From assembly GCA_963676415.1 (NCBI GenBank), contig OY781097.1, positions 1,860,001 to 1,924,000 of the forward strand: DNA of 64,000 bases, written 5' to 3'. The notes beneath the pieces are model-generated. The model ran no database searches. It was not told the origin of the DNA and saw only the letters and a program-made list of their open reading frames with translations. Origin of the DNA: G963662905 sp963676415. Lineage in GTDB: Bacteria; Bacteroidota; Bacteroidia; Bacteroidales; WRLA01. The position numbers and the translations under genes are program-made. Every line of letters starts with the position of its first letter. Position 1 is the stretch's first letter. This document shows, in pieces, positions 44,643 to 54,812 of the stretch.

Positions 44643-46745
44643 TCATCTGCTTTTTTTTGTGTTTTTGTTTCGTTTAAGAACAAAATTTAATGGAATTTTA
44701 AAAAGGACTCTTGTTCCGGAGTATTTACAGTCATCGCAAGCGTTTGCAATTGTGAATAATATCTTCTTCTTTCCATATCGTTTTTTGTTGATATTATCGA
44801 TACGTTCCTGTGTAATTCGGGTTGATAAAGATAAATGCTTTTGGCCTTTTGTGCTTTTTTTTGCATTTTTAATGCCAATTCCATCGTCTGTTACTGTAAT
44901 ACACAGTGAATTATCCGAAATGAAAATTTTAAGATCCACATTACCGCCTTCTTCTTTGGGTTGAATGCCGTGTTCAATCGCGTTCTCAATAAAAGGTTGC
45001 GCCAATCCGGGCGGTATCATAGTGTTGATTAGGTCAATCTCAGGGGCTGTTGTTAATGTGTAGCTTAATTTTTCACGAAACCGAATGGACTGAAGGCTTA
45101 GATAATAGGTTAGCGTTTCTATTTCATTTTCCAAAGAAATAAAGTCAACTCTTGAATTATTGAGGAAAAGCCGCATTAGTTTGGCAAATTTTGCAATATA
45201 CGCCCCTGCCTCTGTTGCCCTGTTTTGATATACATAACTCTGTATGGCAATGAGTGCGTTGAAAATAAAATGTGGGTTGAGTTGTGAACGTGTAATTTTA
45301 TCGCGCAATTCTATTTGATACTGCCTGTTTCTTTGCCTGTATTGCAAAACAATTAAAAGAATAATAATCATGACCAGAATAAATAAGAGGATCAACCCAA
45401 CAATAACATAACCTTTTGATTGTGTTTCTTTTTTTAGTTGTCCAAGTTGCAGCTGCTTCTCCTTATGCTGCCACTCGTAGTTCATTGTCAGAACTTTTTG
45501 CTGATTTTGAGCATAACTGATACTGTCGCTATATTCATTATATAGGATATAATACTTAAGTGCGCTGTCAGTATTGCCGATATCGTTATAAACCTCGTAG
45601 AGTTTATATGCATCATGTGGGAGATAATGATCAATCCTGTTTCTATTGCTATGTATTTTATAGGCTTTATGGAGATAAAAAATGGCGGAATCGTAATTTT
45701 TTAGTTTGCTATATGAATTGGCAATATTGGCATAAGAACTACCTATCAGGGTTGAAGAATTGTTCGTCTTTCTGTATGTCAAAGCAGTGAAGTTGTTTTT
45801 TAACTGCTTATAATGCTGGCCTTCTAATTCATAGATATAGGCCAAACGGGTATAAATATCTCCCAATGAATGTTTTGCCTGATATTTTATATATATATCA
45901 ATGGTCTTTTCGTAACATTCAAATGCACTTTTATTGTCCCCGCTCCATAAATAGTAATCGCCCATATATGTATAAAATGACATAACACTATGCCAATCCG
46001 GGAAATAATCTTCCTGAGGGTATTTGAGCTGTTCCTGGTAGTATGCTACACTATCAGGTATATTCAACAAATGAAAAACTTTCATCAGGTTGATTATGGC
46101 TATATCTCTTTCTCTTTGTGCAAATTCCTCCTCAGCAAATTGCTGGCTTGATTGGAGGTTTTTGCGGAAAAAATCTAAAGCCTGTGATTTGAGGTTGAGT
46201 GCAATAAGCAACTGTCCAATTTTGATATTATATGTCATTTGCTGTTGGATGTCGTTTGCTTTTTTTGCCTCTTCTAGCGCCTGTAACAAATAATGATATG
46301 CCTTGTTGTAGTTTTCGCTCTTCGTGTGCAGCCTGCCAATCAGATAATAAAAATGTGCAGTTTGCCTGTGGTCTTTCTGAATGATCGCTTTTTCTATTCC
46401 ATCGAAGATATTCTGGATCGTTTCTTCATAATACTTGTCGTCATCTTTCCATATTAATCCTTCGGTTAGGACACGCAGGCTGATTTGGCTCTTGGTTTCT
46501 TCGGATTTATCCTTTATAAACTCATTGTGTATACCGCGAAACAAACTAATTGCTGAATCTGCCTGTATTGTCAGTAGCCTGAGGTAGTATTTTTCAAGGC
46601 TGTCGGTATTAACGGTCTTTGTCTCCGGATCAATAATTTTTTCTTTGATCATTCCAAACTGATCCTGAGCCCGCAAAAAATAAGCTGATGCCAGGAGTAT
46701 AATAATGGTGATTATAATCGATTTATTGTGACGTTTTCCTGACAT
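44643..46745 (-). CDS. LytS-type TPR sensor histidine kinase, paralogue
   Basis: 700 residues with the same layout as the next gene: N-terminal hydrophobic segment (SIIITIIILLASAYFLRAQ), TPR repeats, a membrane helix (YVIVGLILLFILVMIIILLIV), RSQLNPHFIFNALIAIQSY and ENAIEHGIQPKEEG. The TPRs diverge more than the kinase core, which suggests different inputs with one shared output. It starts 17 bases after the DUF3857 gene ends, so the four upstream genes form a unit. Signal sensed is unknown. Confidence 0.92.
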   Translation of the reverse strand: MSGKRHNKSIIITIIILLASAYFLRAQDQFGMIKEKIIDPETKTVNTDSLEKYYLRLLTIQADSAISLFRGIHNEFIKDKSEETKSQISLRVLTEGLIWKDDDKYYEETIQNIFDGIEKAIIQKDHRQTAHFYYLIGRLHTKSENYNKAYHYLLQALEEAKKANDIQQQMTYNIKIGQLLIALNLKSQALDFFRKNLQSSQQFAEEEFAQRERDIAIINLMKVFHLLNIPDSVAYYQEQLKYPQEDYFPDWHSVMSFYTYMGDYYLWSGDNKSAFECYEKTIDIYIKYQAKHSLGDIYTRLAYIYELEGQHYKQLKNNFTALTYRKTNNSSTLIGSSYANIANSYSKLKNYDSAIFYLHKAYKIHSNRNRIDHYLPHDAYKLYEVYNDIGNTDSALKYYILYNEYSDSISYAQNQQKVLTMNYEWQHKEKQLQLGQLKKETQSKGYVIVGLILLFILVMIIILLIVLQYRQRNRQYQIELRDKITRSQLNPHFIFNALIAIQSYVYQNRATEAGAYIAKFAKLMRLFLNNSRVDFISLENEIETLTYYLSLQSIRFREKLSYTLTTAPEIDLINTMIPPGLAQPFIENAIEHGIQPKEEGGNVDLKIFISDNSLCITVTDDGIGIKNAKKSTKGQKHLSLSTRITQERIDNINKKRYGKKKILFTIANACDDCKYSGTRVLFKIPLNFVLKRNKNTKKSR

Positions 46746-46762
46746 CAGTTGATTTGATTAAT

Positions 46763-48604
46763 TTATTTGTTAAGGATTAATGTCCTGTATTTTTCCTGAT
46801 TCCAGATATTCATAAAAATTCGGAATACCTCATAATCGACCGGCCGGATTTCCTCACCAATGAGTTTTATTTGTCTTTTAATTAATAATTTATTATTCTG
46901 ACGGCTTATCTTAATTTCCAGGCTGCCAAAACTTTTCATTTTTCTGATGCTGACTTCCTCATTTAATACACGGTATCCTTTCGGTATTTCAATTTCAAAA
47001 GAATAGCTTTCATCAATTGCTTTTCCGCAATAAAATGGCTCCTTGCGTGATGATGGTAATGCTCTGATGTTTCTGGAGTCAATACCGTCTTTCCAAACCG
47101 GAAGTGCCAGAATTAAATATCCTTCCTTATCCTCCAGTTTTTTTTCTGATTCTATAATAAAATCGGCGGCCATTTCTTTCTCTTCAAAAGTTTTGCTCAC
47201 AAAATCTTTAATGTCGTTTTTTTGTACAAAACCTTTTATCATGGCCCGGGCTTCTTTTGCGCCTTTTTCCTGCCAATAGAAATAATCCACCAGATATAGG
47301 CTGGCTTGTAAATTTCCTTTTCCGCTAAAACTGGCATCCTCATTCAAATCCATCTGTATGTTCAAATCCAAACTTGCTTGTAGGCTTTTATTGTAGGGCA
47401 GCTTAAGTGTACGCAGGCTTTCTATGGCCGGGTCCAAAACCAGGAACTCTTTATCAGGATAAATAATTTGCATATTATTTGCGTAATTGTGTGTGGCGCT
47501 GATAATAAGTGACTTATTGTCAAATCTGCACTCAACGGCATAATCATCAATAATACTTAAACACCCTATTGCCGGCTCATAAAGTCGTTTAGGTATTGTA
47601 GCAACAACATTGGTGCGGAAGCCGGCTTCTCTTAAAATTGCAGAGAGCAGCAGGCTTTTTTCAAGAATTGTTCCTCCGTTTGAATTCCAGACTTCATCAA
47701 TAGTCCTGGCCTTATAAGCAGTGTACTGAAGTGGCACAAACCAATTGTTTATATTCTGATCGACATGCTTTCTTATGGCTTGCATAAGCTGTGTTTTATC
47801 CGAAAACTGTGTCTTCAAGCTATGCGCAAAATCAATGGCGCTTTGCGGAAGTTTTTGATTTGTGAAAGCTTCCTGTGCAGTTAGCTTCTCTGTTACTATT
47901 TGCAGGTTCTTTGCCGTTGAAAAAGTCAAACATGGCAGGTACATGCTTTTCGGGGGCAAATGAACCTCTCCCGAAAGTTGATGCAGGTTCGAAATCCGCC
48001 AGATATATTTGTCCATTCCTTTTTCCGTGCTTTTCTCCGGTGCCAGCCTGAGGTTCATCATCCTGTGATGGAATTCATGCCCTTCAGGAACTTCAACTGT
48101 ACATACATATTCGCGAACAGGCGAGCGGCTTTCAAAGTTTTTATAATCCATCAAAGCCGGAAAATAACCTGCTTTGGTTTTGATGACATAATCCAGTTCA
48201 ATTGTGGCTCCGATTTCCAGAGCAGTATGGGTAACTACCATTTCTTTGATTTGGTTGAAAGGTGGGGCACCGGCAGCGAAACCGGGCAATACTTCATTAA
48301 ACGCATTTTCAGGTACAGGAACAACCGTTCCGTCTGCCATTATTGTTTGCGCTTTGTTAATAATCAATTCCTGATAATCAGGGTTATAAACAATAAAAGT
48401 TTCTCCGTACATCCGGTTGAAACTATAATGCGTGTTCAGTTTTAGTTTTTTGTAGAAATGATAGCTGATGTTTCCATCCGCATCAAGTGAGTAGGTTTCG
48501 TGGAGTTTTTCATATACAGCATCAGCATTTTGATATTGACCGAACAAAAGGGCAGGAGCACTGGCCAAAAAAGCGATTATTATAAATAAATTCTTGATTT
48601 TCAT
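46763..48604 (-). CDS. DUF3857 protein with a degenerate transglutaminase-like domain
   Basis: 613 residues. Signal peptide (MKIKNLFIIIAFLASAPALL ending LFGQ), then a DUF3857 domain and a transglutaminase-like domain. In the active paralogue (next gene) the Cys, His and Asp are in CGVCKDKAGLL, NHSV and VLDPTW; here the equivalent positions read GGTILEKSLLL, DYAV and IISATH, so all three catalytic residues appear lost. It is therefore probably a structural or binding protein rather than an enzyme. It lies 29 bases after the paralogue's stop and 17 before a kinase gene. Periplasmic or surface location is inferred. Confidence 0.85.
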   Translation of the reverse strand: MKIKNLFIIIAFLASAPALLFGQYQNADAVYEKLHETYSLDADGNISYHFYKKLKLNTHYSFNRMYGETFIVYNPDYQELIINKAQTIMADGTVVPVPENAFNEVLPGFAAGAPPFNQIKEMVVTHTALEIGATIELDYVIKTKAGYFPALMDYKNFESRSPVREYVCTVEVPEGHEFHHRMMNLRLAPEKSTEKGMDKYIWRISNLHQLSGEVHLPPKSMYLPCLTFSTAKNLQIVTEKLTAQEAFTNQKLPQSAIDFAHSLKTQFSDKTQLMQAIRKHVDQNINNWFVPLQYTAYKARTIDEVWNSNGGTILEKSLLLSAILREAGFRTNVVATIPKRLYEPAIGCLSIIDDYAVECRFDNKSLIISATHNYANNMQIIYPDKEFLVLDPAIESLRTLKLPYNKSLQASLDLNIQMDLNEDASFSGKGNLQASLYLVDYFYWQEKGAKEARAMIKGFVQKNDIKDFVSKTFEEKEMAADFIIESEKKLEDKEGYLILALPVWKDGIDSRNIRALPSSRKEPFYCGKAIDESYSFEIEIPKGYRVLNEEVSIRKMKSFGSLEIKISRQNNKLLIKRQIKLIGEEIRPVDYEVFRIFMNIWNQEKYRTLILNK

Positions 48605-48633
48605 ATTATTGAATGTTTAAGGTTAGGGCTGTA

Positions 48634-50592
48634 TTATCGTTTTAGGATGATTTTTTCGTTGGCAAATTTTTGTTGTGCTAAAACAGCTAAACGGAAATCG
48701 GGCCATTCATTGGCTTCGTATATGCGTTTTCCGAAAACAGCTTTTTCTTTGAGCTCAAGTGTTTTCCCTTTCAGCGTATAGGATCCATCAAAGCTGATAT
48801 TTTTGCCTTCAACTATTTCTTCAGAGGGCAGCTGCACAATTTCCTTATAGGAAGGAAGTTTGATGCTTTCGCTGATTTCTACCAGGCGCGAACATCTGTC
48901 ACGGAATTCTTTGTCGCGCTCTTTGATGTGTGTGGCAGCATGCAAATGAGACATTGCCCGGCTGAATACATTTTGTGCCAACAAGGGCGTGAAAATGATT
49001 TCATGTTCCGTAACTACAGCAAAATCGGGTATTTCATACTCATAATATATCCGTACAGGAGTTTTTTGATAATCTTCATTGCGGGTGTACTCCATTTTGG
49101 TGATCTGGGCATTGGGAGCTATACGAAGTAGTTCTTTTTCTACATTGTTTTTCCATTCCGCCTTTTGGTAATAATTAAAAATGCCTCTTACTGCTGCATC
49201 GCTTTGGCCTTCTGCTGTTATAGTAAACTGGCCTTTTAGTGTGCCGTCATCTTTAATGCGTGATTCACCGAATATGCGCAGGTAGTGGTTTTCGGGTGGA
49301 GAAACCTCTGTGATCATCAGGTCGGCGCCTTCAGGCAGCCCCATCAGGTAATTTTGTTGTTGCTCCAGGCTCGACCAAAGTTCGCGCACTCCGGGCACCC
49401 ATGTTGGATCCAGGACTTTGTATTCTCCATTGCGGAGCTTCACTACGGTTACGCTGTGATTAAACTGATCGGCAGGAATCCGGTCAATGCGCTCTCCTGC
49501 CATGGTCATGGCTGCATAGGATTCAAATCCGGCAGCACGCAGCATGGCAATGAGCAATCCGGCCTTGTCTTTACAAACGCCACAGCGGTCACGGAAATTC
49601 ATCTCGCCATTATGCAGCGTATATCCTTCGCCTTCGCCCATTGAAATACCGCTGTAGCGCATATTGTCCGCAACCCAATGTGTCAAAACGGCAATAGAAT
49701 CCATTTCACTTTCGGCAACTGCTAGCAGCTCCTTCACTTTTTTGTCAATTTCCGGTGTAGATTCAAAACTTCCGTAATCTTCATTAACGCCATAAAACCA
49801 AGTGGATTTGGCTTCCCAGTCGGGGCTTGTGGACATTAGCAGCTTTGTATATATGTCGTTATTGGCCAGCATACCGGCTTTCCGTTCTGCCGGTTTAATA
49901 TCCTTCTTCTCAAAATGGTAAATAATGCGGCCGTCGGTTTTTTTCAGGGATGAGCGCAATTCACCATTGTAGATCTCATACTGAAGGAATTTGTCATCGG
50001 GCAGGTTTACATGATACACTTTATTAAGTACCGGATGATTGCTCCAAAAAGGAATAATATCATAAAAATGACCTTTCATTGGTGGCACATAGCGCGATTC
50101 GTCATCGCCATCATAAAGCAATGCGTAAGTAAAGCCTTTACGGAAATACTGAATATCAATGGCATCTCCGGTTTCGAGCCTGCCGATTTCGATCATTTGT
50201 TTTCGGGCGCCCCAGTAAATGGCGCGTGCCGGGGCGGTATAGTCATAAACGGTATTTTCGATGTCGATTTTTTCAATAGTTCCGTTTTTGCGGAATATTT
50301 TTGCAGAAATTACGTCCACATGTGCCGAAAGAGGATCATAGTCAATACGGTAAACAGCATTGTTTTTTGCTCCGGTTTCATCAAGGATTTTAATGAGCTG
50401 ATGGATGTGCACATAGCTCAGCCCCGACTCTTTAACAAAAACGTCGGTTGAATCGAAGATAGAGAGCTGGTGGCTGCCCGGGAACTCTTTTGCAGTTCCG
50501 CTCTTGTTTATTAATTCCTGAATAGGATTTTGTGCCGTTGAATAAAGGCAGGCACATAGAATACTTACTAATAGAATGATGCCTTTTCGCAT
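48634..50592 (-). CDS. DUF3857 transglutaminase-family protein
   Basis: 652 residues from the ATG at 50592, which gives a signal peptide (MRKGIILLVSILCACLYSTA); the longer frame from 50715 does not. DUF3857 domain (about 50-220), transglutaminase-like domain with CGVCKDKAGLLIAML, NHSVTVV and VLDPTW as Cys-His-Asp triad, and a C-terminal beta-sandwich part. Export to the periplasm or surface is likely; such proteins may be proteases or crosslinkers, but the substrate is unknown. It begins the minus-strand unit that leads to two kinases and the LytTR regulator, suggesting the protein is part of that sensing system. Divergent from rluB. Confidence 0.88.
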   Translation of the reverse strand: MRKGIILLVSILCACLYSTAQNPIQELINKSGTAKEFPGSHQLSIFDSTDVFVKESGLSYVHIHQLIKILDETGAKNNAVYRIDYDPLSAHVDVISAKIFRKNGTIEKIDIENTVYDYTAPARAIYWGARKQMIEIGRLETGDAIDIQYFRKGFTYALLYDGDDESRYVPPMKGHFYDIIPFWSNHPVLNKVYHVNLPDDKFLQYEIYNGELRSSLKKTDGRIIYHFEKKDIKPAERKAGMLANNDIYTKLLMSTSPDWEAKSTWFYGVNEDYGSFESTPEIDKKVKELLAVAESEMDSIAVLTHWVADNMRYSGISMGEGEGYTLHNGEMNFRDRCGVCKDKAGLLIAMLRAAGFESYAAMTMAGERIDRIPADQFNHSVTVVKLRNGEYKVLDPTWVPGVRELWSSLEQQQNYLMGLPEGADLMITEVSPPENHYLRIFGESRIKDDGTLKGQFTITAEGQSDAAVRGIFNYYQKAEWKNNVEKELLRIAPNAQITKMEYTRNEDYQKTPVRIYYEYEIPDFAVVTEHEIIFTPLLAQNVFSRAMSHLHAATHIKERDKEFRDRCSRLVEISESIKLPSYKEIVQLPSEEIVEGKNISFDGSYTLKGKTLELKEKAVFGKRIYEANEWPDFRLAVLAQQKFANEKIILKR

Positions 50593-50729
50593 AGTTAGAG
50601 GTTTTATTTTCCGTAAAATTAGTATTAATTCTTTTGTCCATGATCTGGACGTCATTTTTTTCGCCATAGTGCCATGAAAAAGAAGGATTTGTCTTAAATA
50701 ATCTTTGTTGGGCATGGTGTTAATTTTTG

Positions 50730-50737
50730 TAATTTTG
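50730..50737 (+). promoter_or_regulatory. Likely promoter of the pseudouridine synthase gene
   Basis: TAATTTTG -7 box with TTTG 22 bases upstream (50704-50707), 61 bases before the ATG. Confidence 0.5.
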
Positions 50738-50798
50738 TGCCCCTTTTGCTTTTGCGCTCATCTATGGATGCCAAAAACAAAAAATTAAAATTTAAAGT

Positions 50799-51662
50799 AT
50801 GAGGAAAAATCCGGCCCGTAAATCCAGGTCAGAAGACAGGTCAAACCGCAATAAACCCAGGCAGGATGGTAAAAACCGTCTTGCAGGAAAGAACAAAGGC
50901 AGAATTTCATCAAAACCTGCACCGAGGCAAAAGCCAGCCACATCCAATCCGGATGAGATGAGATTGAATAAGTATATTGCTCATGCCGGTATTTGCTCGC
51001 GTCGTGAAGCTGATAAGCTGATTGAAGCCGGAGCGGTAAAAGTGAATGGTGAAGTTGTTTCTGACCTTGGCCATAAAGTGATGCGCTCGGACAATGTTCA
51101 GGTTGGCGAAGAGCGTATCCGTCCGGAACGTCAGGTTTATCTGCTCCTGAACAAACCTAAAGCCTATATCACAACCACGGATGATCCTTATGAGCGCCGT
51201 ACCGTTATGTCTCTGGTACAGAATGCCTGCAAAGAGAGGCTGTATCCGGTGGGGCGGCTCGACCGCAATACTACCGGACTGCTGCTTTTTACCAATGATG
51301 GCCAGCTTGCCGATAAACTGATGCACCCTTCCAATAAAGTCCATAAAATTTATCATGCATCCCTTGATAAGAACCTTAAAGCAGAGGATATGGATGCGAT
51401 TGCCAATGGACTGGAACTGGAAGACGGTTTTATAAAATCGGATAAAATTGCCTATGTAGGTGATGGACAGGACCGTCGTCAGGTAGGACTCGAAATACAT
51501 TCAGGAAAAAACCGTATCGTACGGAGGATATTTGCGCATCTGGGATATAATGTGATCAAACTTGACCGTGTTATTTTTGCCGGCCTGACAAAAAAAGATC
51601 TCCCCCGTGGCAAGTATCGTTTCCTGACACAGAAGGAGATTGATTTTTTGAAAATGCTTTAG
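50799..51662 (+). CDS. RluB-type 23S rRNA pseudouridine synthase
   Basis: 287 residues. A basic, low-complexity N-terminal tail of about 55 residues (RSEDRSNRNKPRQ) precedes an S4 RNA-binding domain (MRLNKYIAHAGICSRREADK) and the synthase core with catalytic Asp in GRLDRNTTGLLLFTNDG. RluB/RsuA/RluE family enzymes convert a specific uridine in rRNA. RluB is the likeliest assignment from length and core; the exact site is not proven. Monocistronic: divergent promoter before, convergent gene after. Confidence 0.9.
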   Translation: MRKNPARKSRSEDRSNRNKPRQDGKNRLAGKNKGRISSKPAPRQKPATSNPDEMRLNKYIAHAGICSRREADKLIEAGAVKVNGEVVSDLGHKVMRSDNVQVGEERIRPERQVYLLLNKPKAYITTTDDPYERRTVMSLVQNACKERLYPVGRLDRNTTGLLLFTNDGQLADKLMHPSNKVHKIYHASLDKNLKAEDMDAIANGLELEDGFIKSDKIAYVGDGQDRRQVGLEIHSGKNRIVRRIFAHLGYNVIKLDRVIFAGLTKKDLPRGKYRFLTQKEIDFLKML

Positions 51663-51677
51663 TTTTTTGATGCCCGT

Positions 51678-53123
51678 TTATTCCACGATCGCATTTTTAT
51701 AATGCTCATATCGGTCGAGGATGTCATAAACAAAATCATAGGGTTCTTCTCCGCGGCAGTAACCATACTTTACAACCTCGTCTTTGTAGAAAGAAGGTTT
51801 TGATTTGTTCAGCAGATAATAATCTACGCTGCTGTCCCATTCAATAGGGTTTTTATCATTTTTTTCGGCCAGTCTCTGCGCATCATAAACATGGCCAATT
51901 CCCACATTATATGATGCCAAAACAAATTTTATCCTTTCGGCGGAATCGCTGATAACGGGTTTGAATTGCTTATCTAACCACCTCAGGAATTTTACTCCTG
52001 CTGCGATATGTTCTGAAGGACTGGAAGCCGTGTCAACACCATAATGTGCTGCTGTTTGCGGCATAAGTTGCATCAGCCCAAAAGCGCCAACCCAACTGCG
52101 GACTTCCGGCTTAAAATGAGATTCCTGATAAATCAGCGAAGCAAGCAAACGCCAATCCCAACCGAGTTTTTCGCTTTCGCGGCGGATAACTTCATCATAA
52201 ATTGATATTTTGCCGCCCTGAACCGAATGATAATCGCTTTGCGCCATAAAAACCTGACGCGGATTATGGAAGTATTTGTTGTAAACGTATTTCGCCAGTG
52301 GTTTACTCTTAAACTCATCCAGCCAGCAGTTGATGGTATCGGCTAATGATAAATCAGTTTTTGGTGTTGCCCAGGCAATATTTTGTGCAAAACTGATGGG
52401 AGTTTGCACATCAATGTCCGGGTAATATTTTTCATTGATCAAGCCGATATGTTCATCGCAAACTGTATAATCAATCTCTCCCTCCGCAACAGCCCGTATC
52501 AGGCTTTCGACATCGCGAATGGAATCCTGTATGATGTGAATGCTGTCGCCGATTTCTTCGGAGAGATTTTCAAGCCGCTTTTGGAAGGTTGTATTTTTTT
52601 GAATGACAACTGTTTTTCCGGCCAGTTCCAGCGGTTCACGGATCATAAGTTTTTCCATGTCGTTCACTGTACGCATATTGCGCCAGTTCTCGGGTTTGCG
52701 TTGCACCAAAACCTGTCGTGTTTTTTGCAGGGGGTTGGTGAAATTGACTTTCTCAGCCCGTCTGCGTGTAATAGCCAAATCCATGGCAATCAAATCTACA
52801 TTTCCTCTCTCAAGCTGCTCAAAGGATTCTTTCAGGTCTTGATTTACAATGATTTCCAGCCCAACATCCAAATAATCGGCCAAAGACTGGAGCAGTTCGT
52901 ATTGGTAGCCCATTGGCTCACCACGATAAACAAAATAATTAATTGAGTTGTAATCGGTTACGGCAACGATTTTGCCGCGTTCCATGATTTTTTCCAGTAA
53001 GGTAGTAGTATCCGTATTTAAAACCAGTGAATCCTGCTTTACTTTAACTTCATTTCGATGGCAGGCAAATGAGAAAAACAACAATAAAACCAAAAAAAGA
53101 CTTGTTGGAACATGTGTCCTCAT
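51678..53123 (-). CDS. MltF-like membrane-bound lytic transglycosylase
   Basis: 481 residues. A lipoprotein-type signal ends in FSFACHRNE. Domain 1 (about 45-290) is a solute-binding SBP_bac_3 fold (GKIVAVTDYNSINYFVYRGE); domain 2 is an SLT lytic transglycosylase with catalytic Glu in LIYQESHFKPEV and GAFGLMQLMPQTA. It cleaves peptidoglycan glycan strands with 1,6-anhydro product, anchored in the envelope. The binding domain may regulate by cell-wall peptides. Convergent to the pseudouridine synthase gene. Confidence 0.92.
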   Translation of the reverse strand: MRTHVPTSLFLVLLLFFSFACHRNEVKVKQDSLVLNTDTTTLLEKIMERGKIVAVTDYNSINYFVYRGEPMGYQYELLQSLADYLDVGLEIIVNQDLKESFEQLERGNVDLIAMDLAITRRRAEKVNFTNPLQKTRQVLVQRKPENWRNMRTVNDMEKLMIREPLELAGKTVVIQKNTTFQKRLENLSEEIGDSIHIIQDSIRDVESLIRAVAEGEIDYTVCDEHIGLINEKYYPDIDVQTPISFAQNIAWATPKTDLSLADTINCWLDEFKSKPLAKYVYNKYFHNPRQVFMAQSDYHSVQGGKISIYDEVIRRESEKLGWDWRLLASLIYQESHFKPEVRSWVGAFGLMQLMPQTAAHYGVDTASSPSEHIAAGVKFLRWLDKQFKPVISDSAERIKFVLASYNVGIGHVYDAQRLAEKNDKNPIEWDSSVDYYLLNKSKPSFYKDEVVKYGYCRGEEPYDFVYDILDRYEHYKNAIVE

Positions 53124-53348
53124 AAAATTATCATTCGTTCGACATATGCATATTCCCCTTATATTTGTTAATAACTTATTGCAAACCAGCGAAATATGCG
53201 TTTCATCTCCTCTTCATTTTTTAGTAAATGAGCTTGTTTTTACTAAAAGACGAAAACAAATTACGAAAAAAAACAATTATTATTGCCTATAGTTTGGGTT
53301 TTGAGTGATTTTTTTTGAGATATTCGTATTTTTAATACAAAAAACAGT

Positions 53349-54809
53349 ATGATGAGCAGTAAAATTCGTTTTGCCCTTATTGGGTTATTTTTATTTAATT
53401 TATTGGTGTGCAGCCATTTAATGGCTCAGGAGGGAAATGGTGCCAGTTCTATGGTAGGTGCAGGTAATGCTACTTCTGCATTGAATGATTATGAATCATC
53501 GGGAATTAATCCGGCAAATTTAGGGTGGAGCCAAGACAAAAAGGCTTTCCATGTGGGTTTGGGCGCGATGAATTTTTCGATTTATTCCCAGCCTTTGAAA
53601 AAATCAGATATCAAGCGTTTCTTTGAACAGGATTACAGCTATTTACTTCAGGATAAATTGGAAATTGTCAAAGATTTTACCCAGGCAGAAGTAAATATTG
53701 ACGGAAACCTGATGCTTTTTGGGGCTTCCTATCAGGATCCAAAATGGGGCGGAATATCTTTTACAGTTCAGGAACGGGCCAATTGGAATTTCCAGCTCAA
53801 CCAAACAGCGAGCGAGTTTTTATTTATGGGTTGGAATTCCGATTATTTTACAGAATGGGTGATTGATCCTGAAACGGGTGATACTACCGAAGGCGTGCGG
53901 GAAACTGATTTAAAAACCACGGCAGAATTATTCGAAGGATCTCGTTTTACGTCACTATGGCGGCGCGATTTTACCTTTAGTTATGGTGTTGAGATTGTCC
54001 GAAAACAAAATATTGGGTTTTCAGTAGGGTTTGGTGTAAAATACATCAAAGGTATGGGCTTTCTGAATGTGCGTGCGGATGATGAAATTGAAGGAATTTC
54101 AAGTTTGTCTCCTTTTTACAACATTTCTTATCCGGAACCTAGCCCTTCTAACCGCCCTGGCAAAGATTTTGAAAGCGTTGGTTCCGGTTTTGGTTTTGAT
54201 TTTGGTATTAATTTCCGCTTAAAGGATAATCTTCGCATAGGCTTGGCTATCACCGATATCGGCTCTATTACATGGGATGGAAATGTATATCGTGCCAATT
54301 GGGAAGGAAAAGTAAAGCGTATTGCGAGTCCGGGGATTAATACCAATAATGTTCAGGATATAATCGAATCGATTGTGGTTAGCGATGATGTTTATGATTG
54401 GGAAGGTCTGACCGAATACACCAGTAATCTGCCCACACGCTTCAGGATCGGTGCGTCTTATTCCGTTCATGAAAATTTGGATCTGGGACTTGATGTCGTA
54501 GCACCGTTGAATTCAGTGCCGGGAAACCTAAAAGATCCGTTGATTTCTGCCGGTTTCCTTTTTCGTCCCGGCAATTGGGTAGAGCTGAGCTCAGGCATTA
54601 AAACAGGAGGAAACAATGCGTTTAACATTCCGCTCGGAGCAACATTTTTTGTAGGCAATAGCTGGGATATCGGCTTGGGCTTCCGCGATGTGCTTACACT
54701 TTTCCGCCAAGAAAACCCAACTGTTAGTTTTGCTTTTGGCTTCCTGAGGTTTAAAATCGGCGATTACAATAAGAAAGATGCTTCTCTGGATGAGGGAAAA
54801 GAAGGTTAA
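53349..54809 (+). CDS. Outer-membrane barrel-type protein (DUF5723-like)
   Basis: 486 residues. Signal peptide (LIGLFLFNLLVCSHLMAQ). The following SSMVGAGNATSALNDYESSG and NPANLGW segment, and many alternating strands such as GFDFGINFRLKDNLRIGLAI and NIPLGATFFVGNSWDIGLGF, point to an outer-membrane beta-barrel of the Bacteroidota DUF5723-like group. No function is known. It is convergent with the response regulator gene, 3 bases apart. Confidence 0.75.
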   Translation: MMSSKIRFALIGLFLFNLLVCSHLMAQEGNGASSMVGAGNATSALNDYESSGINPANLGWSQDKKAFHVGLGAMNFSIYSQPLKKSDIKRFFEQDYSYLLQDKLEIVKDFTQAEVNIDGNLMLFGASYQDPKWGGISFTVQERANWNFQLNQTASEFLFMGWNSDYFTEWVIDPETGDTTEGVRETDLKTTAELFEGSRFTSLWRRDFTFSYGVEIVRKQNIGFSVGFGVKYIKGMGFLNVRADDEIEGISSLSPFYNISYPEPSPSNRPGKDFESVGSGFGFDFGINFRLKDNLRIGLAITDIGSITWDGNVYRANWEGKVKRIASPGINTNNVQDIIESIVVSDDVYDWEGLTEYTSNLPTRFRIGASYSVHENLDLGLDVVAPLNSVPGNLKDPLISAGFLFRPGNWVELSSGIKTGGNNAFNIPLGATFFVGNSWDIGLGFRDVLTLFRQENPTVSFAFGFLRFKIGDYNKKDASLDEGKEG

Positions 54810-54812
54810 AGA

